Assembly (NCBI RefSeq): GCF_905115235.1
Contig: NC_051850.1
Location: 7,535,841-7,599,840, forward strand
Source of the DNA: Hermetia illucens
Lineage: Eukaryota; Arthropoda; Insecta; Diptera; Stratiomyidae
DNA length: 64,000 nucleotides
Reading direction: 5' to 3'
In this document: in pieces, positions 35,201-47,200 of the stretch
How positions within the stretch are numbered: position 1 is the first letter of the stretch
How the letters are laid out: the number at the start of each line of letters is the position of its first letter
The notes under the pieces: generated by a model
Told to the model about the DNA's origin: nothing
The model's input: only the letters and a program-made list of their open reading frames with translations
The model's database searches: none
Translations under genes and position numbers: made by a program

Positions 35201-38200
35201 ACATACTTTATTTTCGGCGTCTTGCGAAAAGAAAATATCTCGAATTTCCACTTTTCCAGTTCCTAATCGTACAATGTCGAACGAAGATATCGAACGTTAC
35301 TATCAGCACGCCTACGACTTGGTGCTAAGTGCGGGCCATATTTTTCGTGAGGGGTCCATCGGCAAGAAGAATGTCGTGACCAAAACAGCATTCTATGACC
35401 AAGTCACAGAATATGACAGCCGAATCGAGGATATGCTCTTCAAAGGATTAGCAGCCAAATTCCCTGATCACAAGTTTATTGGCGAGGAAACCGCAGCGGC
35501 TGAGGACAAAATTCCTGAGCTAACAGATGCCCCCACTTGGATAATTGATCCCATCGATGGAACTACTAATTTTATAAAGAAAATCCCGCATTGTTGCATC
35601 TCTGTTGGATTGGCTGTGAATAAGGAGCTGGTCGTTGGCATTATATACAACCCGATTGCGAATGAACTGTTCACAGCAAGGAAGGGACACGGGGCTTACT
35701 TGAATGGAGAAAGGATTCATGTGTCCGGGGTTGACCAGGTGAGTTGCAAATTATTAAACAATTTTGTTGGCTGAAACTTGAGGTGACTGTGAGAATAATA
35801 ATCGAAATCTTAACCGGTTTTTGGTTCCAATCTTTTCCTGGCGTTATTTTTGCTAGAGCTTGACCTTCAAATGAGTGATTACACTGAATGCTGCTATGCG
35901 AAAAAAGATTGTCGGAAATAGATAGAATTTGAAAGTTTCTTTATCAATTTGACTATGGGTCAAGGGGGTACTGGCTGTGATTTTATGATAACATGCTGAT
36001 TAGACTTTTTTGGTTATTATTCTGTTGTGGATAAATTTGCTTATGTAAGACTCAAATGCAGAGTATGAGAGCAATTTGTCCCGCATAAAGTTCATTTCAA
36101 AACCATGCCGTGCAAATATCTTAACAATAAATCTGTGTAACATTAAACTTAGCTCATGGAATGATAAACTTGAGAACTGTTAATTAGTTCTTCACTAGGT
36201 TCCATTCCATTGTTCCAACCTTTCTATCGCATTGTTCAATCGTAATCGGACCCAGGCCTCCAATAGACACCATAAAAAAATGTTGATAATAAGCGCAAAC
36301 AATGAATTGTCAGTTTACTCTTTGTATAAACAACACAAAAAATGGGTGTTAAATTAGATATGATTTTTGTAGTTGATTATGTCATTGCCCCACATTTTAG
36401 CCGGTGGTCCAAGCCCCAACTAGAGGAGTTGAAGCTTATAGACGATTTCCCTAACGAAAACTGGGTGACACCGTCAAAATGTTAACCAAGCCCCGACTGA
36501 GAACTCAGTGATAGAATGCACGTGTTTTGTTTTGAATCAATCATTTAATAACGAAACTATAATTCCGACTATTCAATTGGTCTTTATTGTGGTAACTCAC
36601 TCAATAATTGAATGTTGTGCGACAGTTAGTCAATTACGAGTAGCTATCACTAGAGAAGAAAGAACCAGGGTTCACTTTGTATCATGGAGTGCTCCCACTA
36701 TCGTAAGGTGGTTTGACCGGCTTTCAACATCGCCTGTCTTGTGCCTACGTTATCCGTATGATCAGGAAGGGTTGATTCTAACATCACTTTGGTCTCCTGA
36801 CGTCTCCTTCAAGAATTTCAGCTGTCAAAACCGTACTGAAGATCGGATATGCACTTAGTGTCATTTTCTTTATAAGTATTATCAGAGCCCAAGGGATATC
36901 AGGAATAAGTTATTATTATTTTTCCGTTAAGGGAAAGTCGCACCACGTCCTTAAAGAAGTGTACCTATTGATCATAGTATCTCAAGCAGGCCTATAACCG
37001 TCAGGAACTTTAGTATGTTCCCTACTTCCAGATCTTTCAACTTTGCATCTGATATTAAGTGTCCTCCCAGATGCCTCGACCTACTTTGCACAAGTGCCGG
37101 ACACTGTCCCAGGACGTGTATAGAGGTTTCGTCATACTCCTCACAAAACCTGTAGGCAGTGTCCGTAGATATCCCTAGCTTCCTTAGGTGATAGTTCAGC
37201 CGACAATGACCAGTGAGAATTCCCACTATGATTCGGATGTTCTTTTTGGTGAGGTTTAAGCAATCCTTTATACGCATGGGATCGTATCCCCCAATAAGCA
37301 CCCTGGACTGCTCTATCCCTGGTAGGCCCGCCCAGTATAGTTCCCTCAACCTTTCCTTTTCATTTCTTAGATTCATAGCCATGAAACCGTTTCCGATTCT
37401 ACAGAAAGATTCTGGCCTATGTAAAGGCGTCCCTGCTCCCTTCTTGGCTAGTTCGCGCTGCCTCGTTGCCTTCTAACCCAGCATGGCCTGCAACCCAAAC
37501 TAACCAGAGCTTGTTGGACGAGCCGAGTGTATTCAGTCCTTCAAGGCATGTCTAGTCCCTTGCTAGTTTAAAAAACCCCTACTGTCTAGTTCCTCTGCCA
37601 GTCGTGCGCCCCACAGCATCTCTCTGCCAATACAGTCGGGAGAGAGCTCTCTTATATCTGCATGAAACTGTTTACGATTCCCATTCCATCTTCTAGAAGG
37701 AAAGGGTGTAATCGGCGTAGTCCACCACTACATTGCAGAGCATACTGTTAGAGAATCGTGCCTTCCCAATCTTGTACAGGTATTACTGGAAACCCTATTA
37801 GCCCTTCCTTCCATGGTGAAAGTTAGGCAATCCACGGCGCTTTCCACGAGGTTGTCATCAATCCGAAGTAATGTCCATACAATTCCGACCATCAAGTGAA
37901 CAAGATTTTCGCAAGGTCTCGATTTTTCGCGTCGAAACCCTTCAGGTAGTACCGAAAATCCAGCCACTAAAACTCTCTGCTTTTGCTCTGAGAGCACACT
38001 GATGAAGGTAGATGGTTCCCGAAATGCTGTATAAGAAGAATTTAGTCAAGAACCTCTTTCCCTTCGTTCTCTTCTTCAGTTTCGACTTTTGGACGGACAT
38101 GTTCATCGTTTACCGATGCTTCTGCTTATACTCCCGTGGAAGGAGGAATGAAACGTTTTTTTTCTCAATATTATTCTGACATTCAACACATGATGCCGTG

Positions 38201-41200
38201 AGATGCACTAAATTTACGCGATAGAGATAATTTTAAACTTTCAATACCTTCTACCTATGGCCACTAGTTTTCGTTAGGGAAATCATCTATAAGCTTCAAT
38301 TCCTCTAGTTGGTGCTTGGACCACCGGCTATAATGTGGGGCAACGTCATATTCAACTACGAACAGTATAACTGACAATTCATTGTTTGCGCTTATTATCA
38401 ACATTATTTAATGGTGTCTATTGGGGGCTTGGGTCCGATTATGATTGAACAATGCGATAGACAAGCCATAGCCATAGACAAGCAATAGACATAGCAAAAT
38501 TTAACGAGTAATTTCTGACGGTAGAAGCCTCGGCTGTGAATTAAGTGGCGTATTTTAGTAAGAAGGGGGGAGTGCAAAAGATAGAATGCATGTGTCTTGT
38601 TTTTTGAATCAATCATTTATAACTGAAACCACATTTTCAACGACTCAGTGGGTCTAGACCGTGCTGGTTGTTTGACCGGCTTTCAGTATCGACTGTCTTG
38701 CTCCTCTAGCCTCTTGACGTCATCAGTTATCAGACTGGAGCCGAAGAGAGAAAATCCGGGCCGGGAATAAAAATTATATGGGTCTGCGGTGAAATTCATT
38801 GAAAATTACTATTCCCGAGAGGAGCACGTTCCTACTGTCTTGTCCCTCTGCCAGTCGAGCTTAGCCTTCTTCCTAACCAGAAATTGAATCTACGGCGCAA
38901 CACGGCTCCATCTGTCAGTGCCTTTTAGCACCTCTCTGAGAATGCTGTTTGGAAAGAGCTCTCCTGTATCTGTATGAAGTTGCTGATGAATCCCATACCA
39001 TCTTCCAGAAGAAAAAAGATATAATTGGTAGTCCACCACTCCATTGCTGAGTACATAGTCAGGATATCGTGCCTTCCCAATCTTGTGTAGGTAATCCTGA
39101 AAACCTCCAGATCGGGTTAGAAGCTTGGTAAGGAAATAATAAATCTCACTACCTTTTCAAATCTGTCACGCGTCTAAGTTGCCGATGAGTCGTCGATAGT
39201 AACATATATGCTGCTGCTCTTCAAAAGCAACCACTCCCCTAATTTCCCTCCCTAGCGCTTGTGAATGGTTTACAGTCCTTAGCAAGGAGAGCAAGGGGAT
39301 CACTTCCTTCCTATTTCTGTATCAGCGCAAGGAGCTTTCGTTGGTATGCCGAGTTCTATCATTCCAGAGGTCCGGGTCTATGATGGGTCCCTCCGCCAAC
39401 CGCATCTTCATCCTCATCTAGCTCTGTAACGTATCATAGAGCAGGGAACCGCAAGAGGCAGCTCGACATGTGAAATTAATTTTCTAGTGTACCTAGTATA
39501 TCTGCAATCTAGCGGAATCTGACATTAAGCGTTATGAGTTGCACCATTCGTCCAGATCCACGTTGGGTGCGTCAGCTCAATGAACAGCATCCAAAATAAA
39601 TAAGTCCCCGCAGCACGTATCGCTTCGGCGAGTCTAATGAGCTTTTCAGGCATTTTCCAACTGTGTCAAGTATACATTAACCCGTTGGGGAGTTCCGTCC
39701 TCACGTACTCGAGGAGGGTGATCAGACCCGAGTCTGCAAGGAACTCATCTGAAGTGGCATATGCCCCAGGAGAATTCCTGGAGGATGTGGTCTCGGCCCG
39801 ATTATTTGCGGTTGGCCCCCTAGTGGGAGTTTCATGGTGGTTGTGGTTATGCCTACATCGCGGGCAGAGCTCCTCGGAGCTCAAGCGTGGAGTTGCGCTG
39901 TACAACTCGGGTGCCGTACCCCTTAGTTGCGGCAGAGGTGTTAGATAGGCCTCGCATCCACTGGTATGAATGCTGAGCCTGCACTCAGTATAAACCAGGA
40001 CCGCTGTGCTTGCATGGCGGGGCTCTGATTGTAGTCCCAAAATCAATCGGTGTCCGAAGAGGACCGTGGGATTAAGCCTTCACCGCAGGTACTCACGTCA
40101 CACCCCCAGGACTTTCGTGTGTCAAGTATACAGAGTGATAAGAACGCAGACGGCAGCTCTTTATTTTTTTTTTTTTTTTTTAGAGGACGATCTCTACTAG
40201 CTCCTTCGTGATGAAAAGCGGGCAATCCACGGCGCTTTCCATGCGATTGTCATCAACTCGAACAGAATTGGTAAGAAATAAAGTTTGCACAATTCGGCGA
40301 TATTAAGTGAACAAGGTTTCTGCGGAACCCCGATTTTTCTGGTCGAAACCCATGGATATCCATCCACCTCAATTAGCTCCTGCCAACTGCGAGCTTTGTC
40401 CTCTGTTTTTCGCATTTTGGAGACTCCTTTTAGCTTATGCGTACCTCGCCATTGGGGTGCAAGCCTCCATCCAGTCATTTAAATCTTCTAGCAAAGAGCG
40501 GAGCTTATGACATTACCTCTGCAGGTCGACAATTTCCGTTGTCCACCAATACAGAAGACTTGTCACGGTTGGGTGCCCCCGGGGACCTCGCAAACTGTCA
40601 TTACCAGGCTCACTTTTATTCTTTAAATTTGAAACCCCATTCCCGCCGCCATTATCAGGTATTACCCTCGGCATTGAAATTAAAGTTGCAATTGACAAAG
40701 CTATTCTGTTTTTAAAGTCGCCTGGGATTCAGCTTCTCTGCAATGGAGCTGGAAGAAACTTTTGTCCATATTACCGTCATGAATATGACCAACGAAAGTG
40801 ACTTTTAAGAGGAAGACAATATTTATATTCTTTCTTCATTTCCTCTGTGAGATAATATTTTGTTTCGTTTACCACTGATATCCGTATTCCTCCATTCTGA
40901 TAGTGCCGAAAAATGGTCCAATTTTATAGTTTAGCGACTAAAACTGTTATAAAGAAAGTGCACTCACAATATTTAGCGATGATTTAAGACTCATTTGAGG
41001 GTGGCCTGAACCATTCTGGTCACATGACCGCACTTCCCGTCCCTTACCCCTTTTCCTGATTGGGAGCTTCTCCAAGATTATTTTTCTTCAATTTATACAT
41101 CAACTTGTTCGTCCCTTTTTATCCTTCTTTTGAAACCCTTCAATTTGTGGAATTTGACAGTTTTGACGTTACGGGGTTGCGATCTCTGTGGCACCAAATC

Positions 41201-44200
41201 TTTTCATAAAAAAATGTAAGCCCTACATTTCCCTTCTCGTTTTTATCATTTTTAACAGGAGTAGTAGGAGGAGGCATGTTCATCATTTGACACTGACTCT
41301 CGCTGAACATGGATTTCAATGGTAGCGCTGTTGTCTATTAGAGTTTACTATCTTTGCGCCGAAGTCTCTGAATGAAAAAATGGCCGTACTATTGTCACTT
41401 CTCCCCCAAGCCTTTGATTCCGTTGACCATTCTCTTCTTCTCAAAAAACTCCAATGGTACGGCTTTCCATCAACAGCTATCGTTTGTTTGCGATCTTACC
41501 TAAGTGTCAGGTGGCATCTCTTGACATTGCAGCTCTTGTCGGAGTGTATCAAACGATATAACGCTCTCAGATCATAGGCGCATTGATTTCGTAATAGGCA
41601 TTGATCCACCTCCAACCACTCCATTTTGGAATCTGCGGAAGACAGACTGGGCGACATACAAAATAGAATTGGGGGCTTTAGTGGGCGCGTCAAACCCATT
41701 GCTGGAATTGAGAAAATAATCCAGATGATCAGAACTAGCATGAGAGAAGCTTTTAAAAAGAGCCGTCCAATCAAGATGCCAAAGAAGGGTAAAACACCAT
41801 GGTAGGAATCGGATTTGGCAAAACAGACAAGTGTGCTCCTCAACTGAGTTCTAAAGTGTAATTCAGCCGCTGACCGGAAAGAGCCTTAAAGAGCTCTGAA
41901 GAAGATCAGCTAAGTGATCATTATGGAGGTGCTTCTCCGAAGAGACTAACTCTCTCGAAGCAACCTCAAATCAAAGCAAATGCTTGCCAAAGAACGTAGT
42001 CAGAAGCTAGGTTATCTAGCAGGCGGTACACAGCTGATCTATGTTTATAAACCGGGAATAAGACAGCAAGCGATGAAGAAAAGGCAAACCATTTGTTTGA
42101 AGTGCACCTCTAGGAGGGATCCGAAATCTCATCTCAGGGCCGAGATTTGCATACAATCCGCAACCAAAAGATTAAATTTTGACATGAAAAATAGTATCCT
42201 TGGAACGAGTGAAATGTATATTTAACTATAGACTCTGGTCTATTGTGGCAGGATGTCTTAGGGGCTGTCCACAGAGAGGGGTTTTCACAACTGGCTCTTG
42301 GCTATTGCAAGGTGTTCATGCTATGACTCCTGGACGACAAAAATGGCTTCGTAAAAGCATTCAGCAAGTTTTTGTTGTGATCTGTCCGACGGGTCATTCC
42401 ATCTTACGTTCAAAGTACATATTCTGGAAGATCTTATGCTCCTGAAGTTTCTAGAGAAAAATAATAATAATTTCCGGTAATGCGGGGACATATCCAGGTC
42501 CTTGGGGAAAAAATCTTGTTCCGACGGGAACATATTGCGAAAAAGCTGGGTCTAGGGATGATTATGATCTCGATTGATAGACAATACGACTGTTTGACTG
42601 GCATGTTCATCGTTTACCGATACTTTCGCTTATACTCCCCTGGGAGCTCGACGCATAAGAGATGAAAGGTTTACCCTTAGATACTATTTTCACATTCGAC
42701 ACATGATGTCGTCGAATGCAGTAACTTTACACGAAGGAAATAATTTTGACCTACCATAATTTCGTCAATAATGGTAGGATTTCCACCAAATTTACTATCA
42801 TCGTGCCCTGGACAAGCTTGTCCGTAGAAATTCAATCATGTAGAAACTGATAACGAATGAATTATTGAGTGAATCTGCAAGGAGATTGCGTCGAGCACAC
42901 GGACAATATGGATCATGAAGAAAGGATGTTGGAGCGTCGCTAGTGGGTAGTCAAACAGTTAGGTTCTTGGTTTCACCCAAAAGAAAGAACTGTTCGCAAA
43001 CCCTAAAGGTCAAACTGCAAAAATTATTAACCTCAGGACAATTCTGACGAAATCAGTGCATATGTCAGGGGTAGAGATTCTAAATTCATATGTAAACATG
43101 GGGTCATCTGCTGTATGTTCCATGTATGGATTCCCTTTCTCGAATGAAGGTACTGTAGTGGCAGAAATTTGCTATGCTTCCTGCTGTTTGACAGTATTTT
43201 GTCAAGTTTGACAACCTCACTGTATAGTATGTTGAACCGTGGTTACCGAAGCTATATTGTTGGATGTTCTTTTTTGTAGGCTTCAAAATCGGAAGACAAT
43301 CTGTTGTCGATCAGGAAGGTCTCTCACATAAATTGATGACACTCAAATAAGAGAAAAGTGAATGATCTTGTACATGTCAGCCGATGTCTGACAAGCGAGG
43401 GACTTGCCGGAGATTATGAAAAGAGGAAGGATCGAAGGAAGGTGTCGAATCCCGGATATTTGGACATGAGTAAAAGCTCAATAGTCACAGTGGATCGGTT
43501 AAGATCTCAACGTATGAAAAAATGGAGTTGTTTCCAATGAATTTCTGCCTCAAGAGGAAAAGGTCAATCGCCGTTACTGCCATGGTGGTCTGTAAAGCCT
43601 CATGGTTCCTGCACTACAACAACGCATCCGCTCTTTAGCTTTGTTGAGTCGAGAATTTTGTGGGGAAAATTGAATTATTGTCTCCTAACCTCGCTGATCA
43701 CCTCCCTTGATCGCTTGTGACTTCTCTTGTTCCCCAAATTGACAGTTCTGGTCAAAACACGATGTTTTGACATCGTTGACGAAACGAAGCAACATTAGAT
43801 ACTGAACTTGAAAGAAATATCCAAAGCAGCAAAGCGTACCTCCACAGAAGGGGAGTACTTCAAAGGTGATAAAGACCAATAATTTCGTTAAATATTTGGT
43901 TATGTTTTCAGCAGATTTTGAATGTCTGAGGAGCCTTTCTTTTGGACTTTGGATCGGCTTCGTCTTGACTGGACATGACAGTTTGAGAGTGTTTTTTTCA
44001 TAGAGTTTGACGTTCAGCATAGATTGTGCTTTGGAGAAAAACTGGCTACAACTACTTTGTAATTGGTTAAAAGTTTAGAACGCGATTTTTCGACTGGTCC
44101 GTTTTTTGTCAATTTTAATTTTGATTGCATCCTTTGATAACTAATTTTTTAGGACTTGTTAAGGTTTTGCGTAAAAAAAAACCTTATTAAAATCGGTTTA

Positions 44201-47200
44201 CTGTGTCTTTTTTTTGAGGAGGTGGAAATCTTCAAAAGACTCTGGCCTGGGCACGCCAGAGTGTGGGATTTTTACCTACCAAAACCACTCCCGACTCCCC
44301 CCTACCCCGTGGAACCACTTCTCCTTTCGTCTACCCGCGGGGTTCGTAATCGCGTCTTCCTTACTTCTTCTGCTTTTCGCAGTTTATCTTTATTATAGCG
44401 ATCATGGAATTGATCGCATCCCAGTCTTCCTGACAGGCTACCATTCTCCGGACAAAATTTTCCGGTGATAGCACTTCACCTAGAGTTTCCTCCTTTCTTC
44501 CACGAACCTAGGACATTGGAAGAATATGTGCACTGGGTCTTCTGGGACCCCTTCGCAGTTTCGACAATTAGGTGAGGTGTCCAATTTAAACCTGTACAGG
44601 TATTGACGGTATCCTTCTTGGCCGGTGAGAAACTGGGTGAGATTATAATTGCCCCATGCTTTCTCTCCAGTCACTCCCTGATGGAAGGGATCAACCTGTA
44701 AGTCTAACGACCCTTTTTTGACTGGTCCCATCGCTGTTGCCATCTGCTTATGGATCTCTCTCTTTCGGCTTTTTTCACCTGTGATAAGGGAGAGATGGAC
44801 CTGGTGTTGTAAATGTTCATCATTTCGATTGCCAGGATGTCAATCGGCATCATTCCCGAGATGACAAACGCTGCATCGTCTGAGACGGTCCTGAAGGCAG
44901 AACACACCCCTAGGGATGTTTTTCTGTAAACCGTACTCAGTTTATGTGTATAAATATATGCATATTACTAAGAAATACACAAAACCCTTTGTACCTGAAG
45001 CGTCCAGCTTCCGGTTTCCCGACTTGTTTTCATCTATCCTAGGTTCAAATTCCTTCTCTGTCACATCAATGCTAGGAGCGCTTTTGCTGGCCCGATGAAG
45101 GATCGGGATAATCCAAGTTATTGAAGCTTGCATCGACTTTGCGGTGTTTCAAAATTGTGTATTTCTTGAAGTCAATTGCCAACCAGCGAGGGTGAGTGGG
45201 ACTAGAGTATACATATTTCTGAAGGTCAACTGTCTTGGTGCTATGTGTAATTTTAGACCCCAGAAAATAATGGGTTATTCATTGATCTGGGACGAGACGG
45301 TTCAGGATATCTGTTATCGCAAGGAAGCTGCTTGGCTCTGATTATATTCACCTCAACATTCTCGTATCGAATATTTGTATATTTGGTAGCTTTTCTTCAC
45401 AATTTAGATTTTTTCGGCATCCGAGGGTCTGGGACCATGTTACCAGTACCAAAATTATTTCTTTCTACAATCGACTTAATTATTATATCATTTTTAACTC
45501 TTCTCCCTTGTTATACAATGTTTTCATTTTTTTGTCGTAGATAAAACGAGCGATCATTGCATATGAAATATCTCTAATCCACGCAGCCACTTGCCGAGAT
45601 AAGAATGTGAAACGTATCTACAAGCTGGGATCAAATGCCACTGGGTAAGTACTAAGTTTACGGATTCATATGAAAAAGAACCAATTTGCAGATTTGCTTA
45701 TGCATAGGAAATCCAATAAAGTTGCACCGGTCGCTCAAGCGGCACTTATTATTCATTAAAATAGTTTTCACTCATAAATGTTGATATTTTCTGCAGAACT
45801 CGATCATTTGGAACTGCAGCTTTGAGCTTGTGCTATGTGGCCATGGGGAGAGTGGATTGCTATCACGTTGAAGACCTGAAACCGTGGGATATGGCTGCTG
45901 GGGTGGTTATTGTACGTGAGGCTGGAGGTGTGGCTTATCACACATATGGTGGTGAATTCAATGTCATGAAACCAGACATAATAGCTGGATCGACTGATAG
46001 TTTGTGTCAGGATATGGTAAGACTGATTCGCGAGGCAGATGAGATCAAATACCAATTCGTTTGAAGTGTTCAATTGCATGATGCAATGTAAAAATGTATT
46101 TTATTAAAAGTTTTAAATGCTCAAATAAACGATGAAATTATTAGAAAAAAATATTTCTCATTAGCGTAGGGGGAAACACGATTCTATTCATGAATTAGGA
46201 GGAAAAATGGAATTAATATTCTAATTAGTTGAGTTTGGGGAAGAACTAAATAGTCATTAAATTCTAATTCTGATCAACGTCGATGGCTAAGTGATTAGAG
46301 TTCTAGACTGACGTGATGGAAGGCAGAGAATTTGTATCTGCTTAATTGATAGCATCACTATAATAGTCAAGGGACGAAGGATGCAACCTTTTTAATCCGG
46401 GGGAGTGGCTCTGCTCGAATTTCAACAACTGCAGTCGCGAAGACTTTCTTGGACCACAGTGTTAACCAATTTTGGAACCCAACACTGCATCATATTCAAC
46501 TGAAGAGCCAGGTTTGAAGCGGCCCTTTCGGAAACCGCGTGAACCGGCACAGCATCCGCAGAACGCTTGAAGTGCATTATACAGACCCTCATCGCGCTTT
46601 TCCAGAGGACCATTATCACGAGGAGCGCAAATGGAAACTATATACCTGGAATATCAGAAGCCGAGCAAACGCACCGCTCAGAGCAACAACAGCTGACAAC
46701 GCAAGTGGCCACTACAGTTCAGTAGAAAATAAATTATAGGACAATATTCTTTTGCATTATGCAAGTTCTTCTTGCGTTTGATTCGGGTAATTTCGCGTGA
46801 TTCAATAATGCCTTCATCTCTTCACCCTTGAATGCGTTTAATTGGTCCGGGTGTCTTTAATGATCAATGCTCGTTAACTGTTGCTCTTACCTTGGTCATC
46901 TGTCGACAACCACTTGTATTAGAAGGAAGAAAGAAGCGTGTAAACCAGATTAGAAAGTCACTCAGGCTACACAGGTGACAACTCCTATGCAAAGGTTACT
47001 CGGCGAGGACGCTGGAAAAAAAAAAGCCGCGAGGGGATGGGTAAAATACCTGGACCCCAAAAGATCCCAAAAGGATGAAACCCCCTGCTCCAAAAAAGGA
47101 GCAGTCATTGAAAACAGCCAAATATGTCAAAGGAAAGGCGGCAGCTGTGATGCCAACAAATGAGACAGAGAATGAAGTGCGAGGCAATGAGGCATGGAGG

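Larger units (their letters stand above)
36231..38455. repeat. Inverted repeat pair in the phosphatase intron
   Basis: 36231-36465 and 38255-38455 are reverse complements over about 200 bp (shared block GATTTCCCTAACGAAAAC and TGTTTGCGCTTATTATCAAC or complements). The ~1.8 kb between them holds a LOA LINE fragment and unnamed repeats. Downstream of each arm lies a direct-repeat block, 36505-36760 and 38577-38745 (shared GATAGAATGCA, TTTGACCGGCTTTCA). Confidence 0.6.

Noticed and set aside
35040-35273. In-frame N-terminal extension of the phosphatase (78 codons) as a possible targeting peptide
   Set aside because: Its start codon lies before the TATA box and initiator; the first ATG of the predicted transcript is at 35274.
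36231-40410. Interspersed repeats as a CRISPR-like or satellite array
   Set aside because: Units are long, few, of mixed orientation and interrupted by LINEs; there is no regular spacing.
46270-46350. Functional tRNA gene
   Set aside because: No acceptor stem or anticodon arm can be closed and the B box is degenerate.
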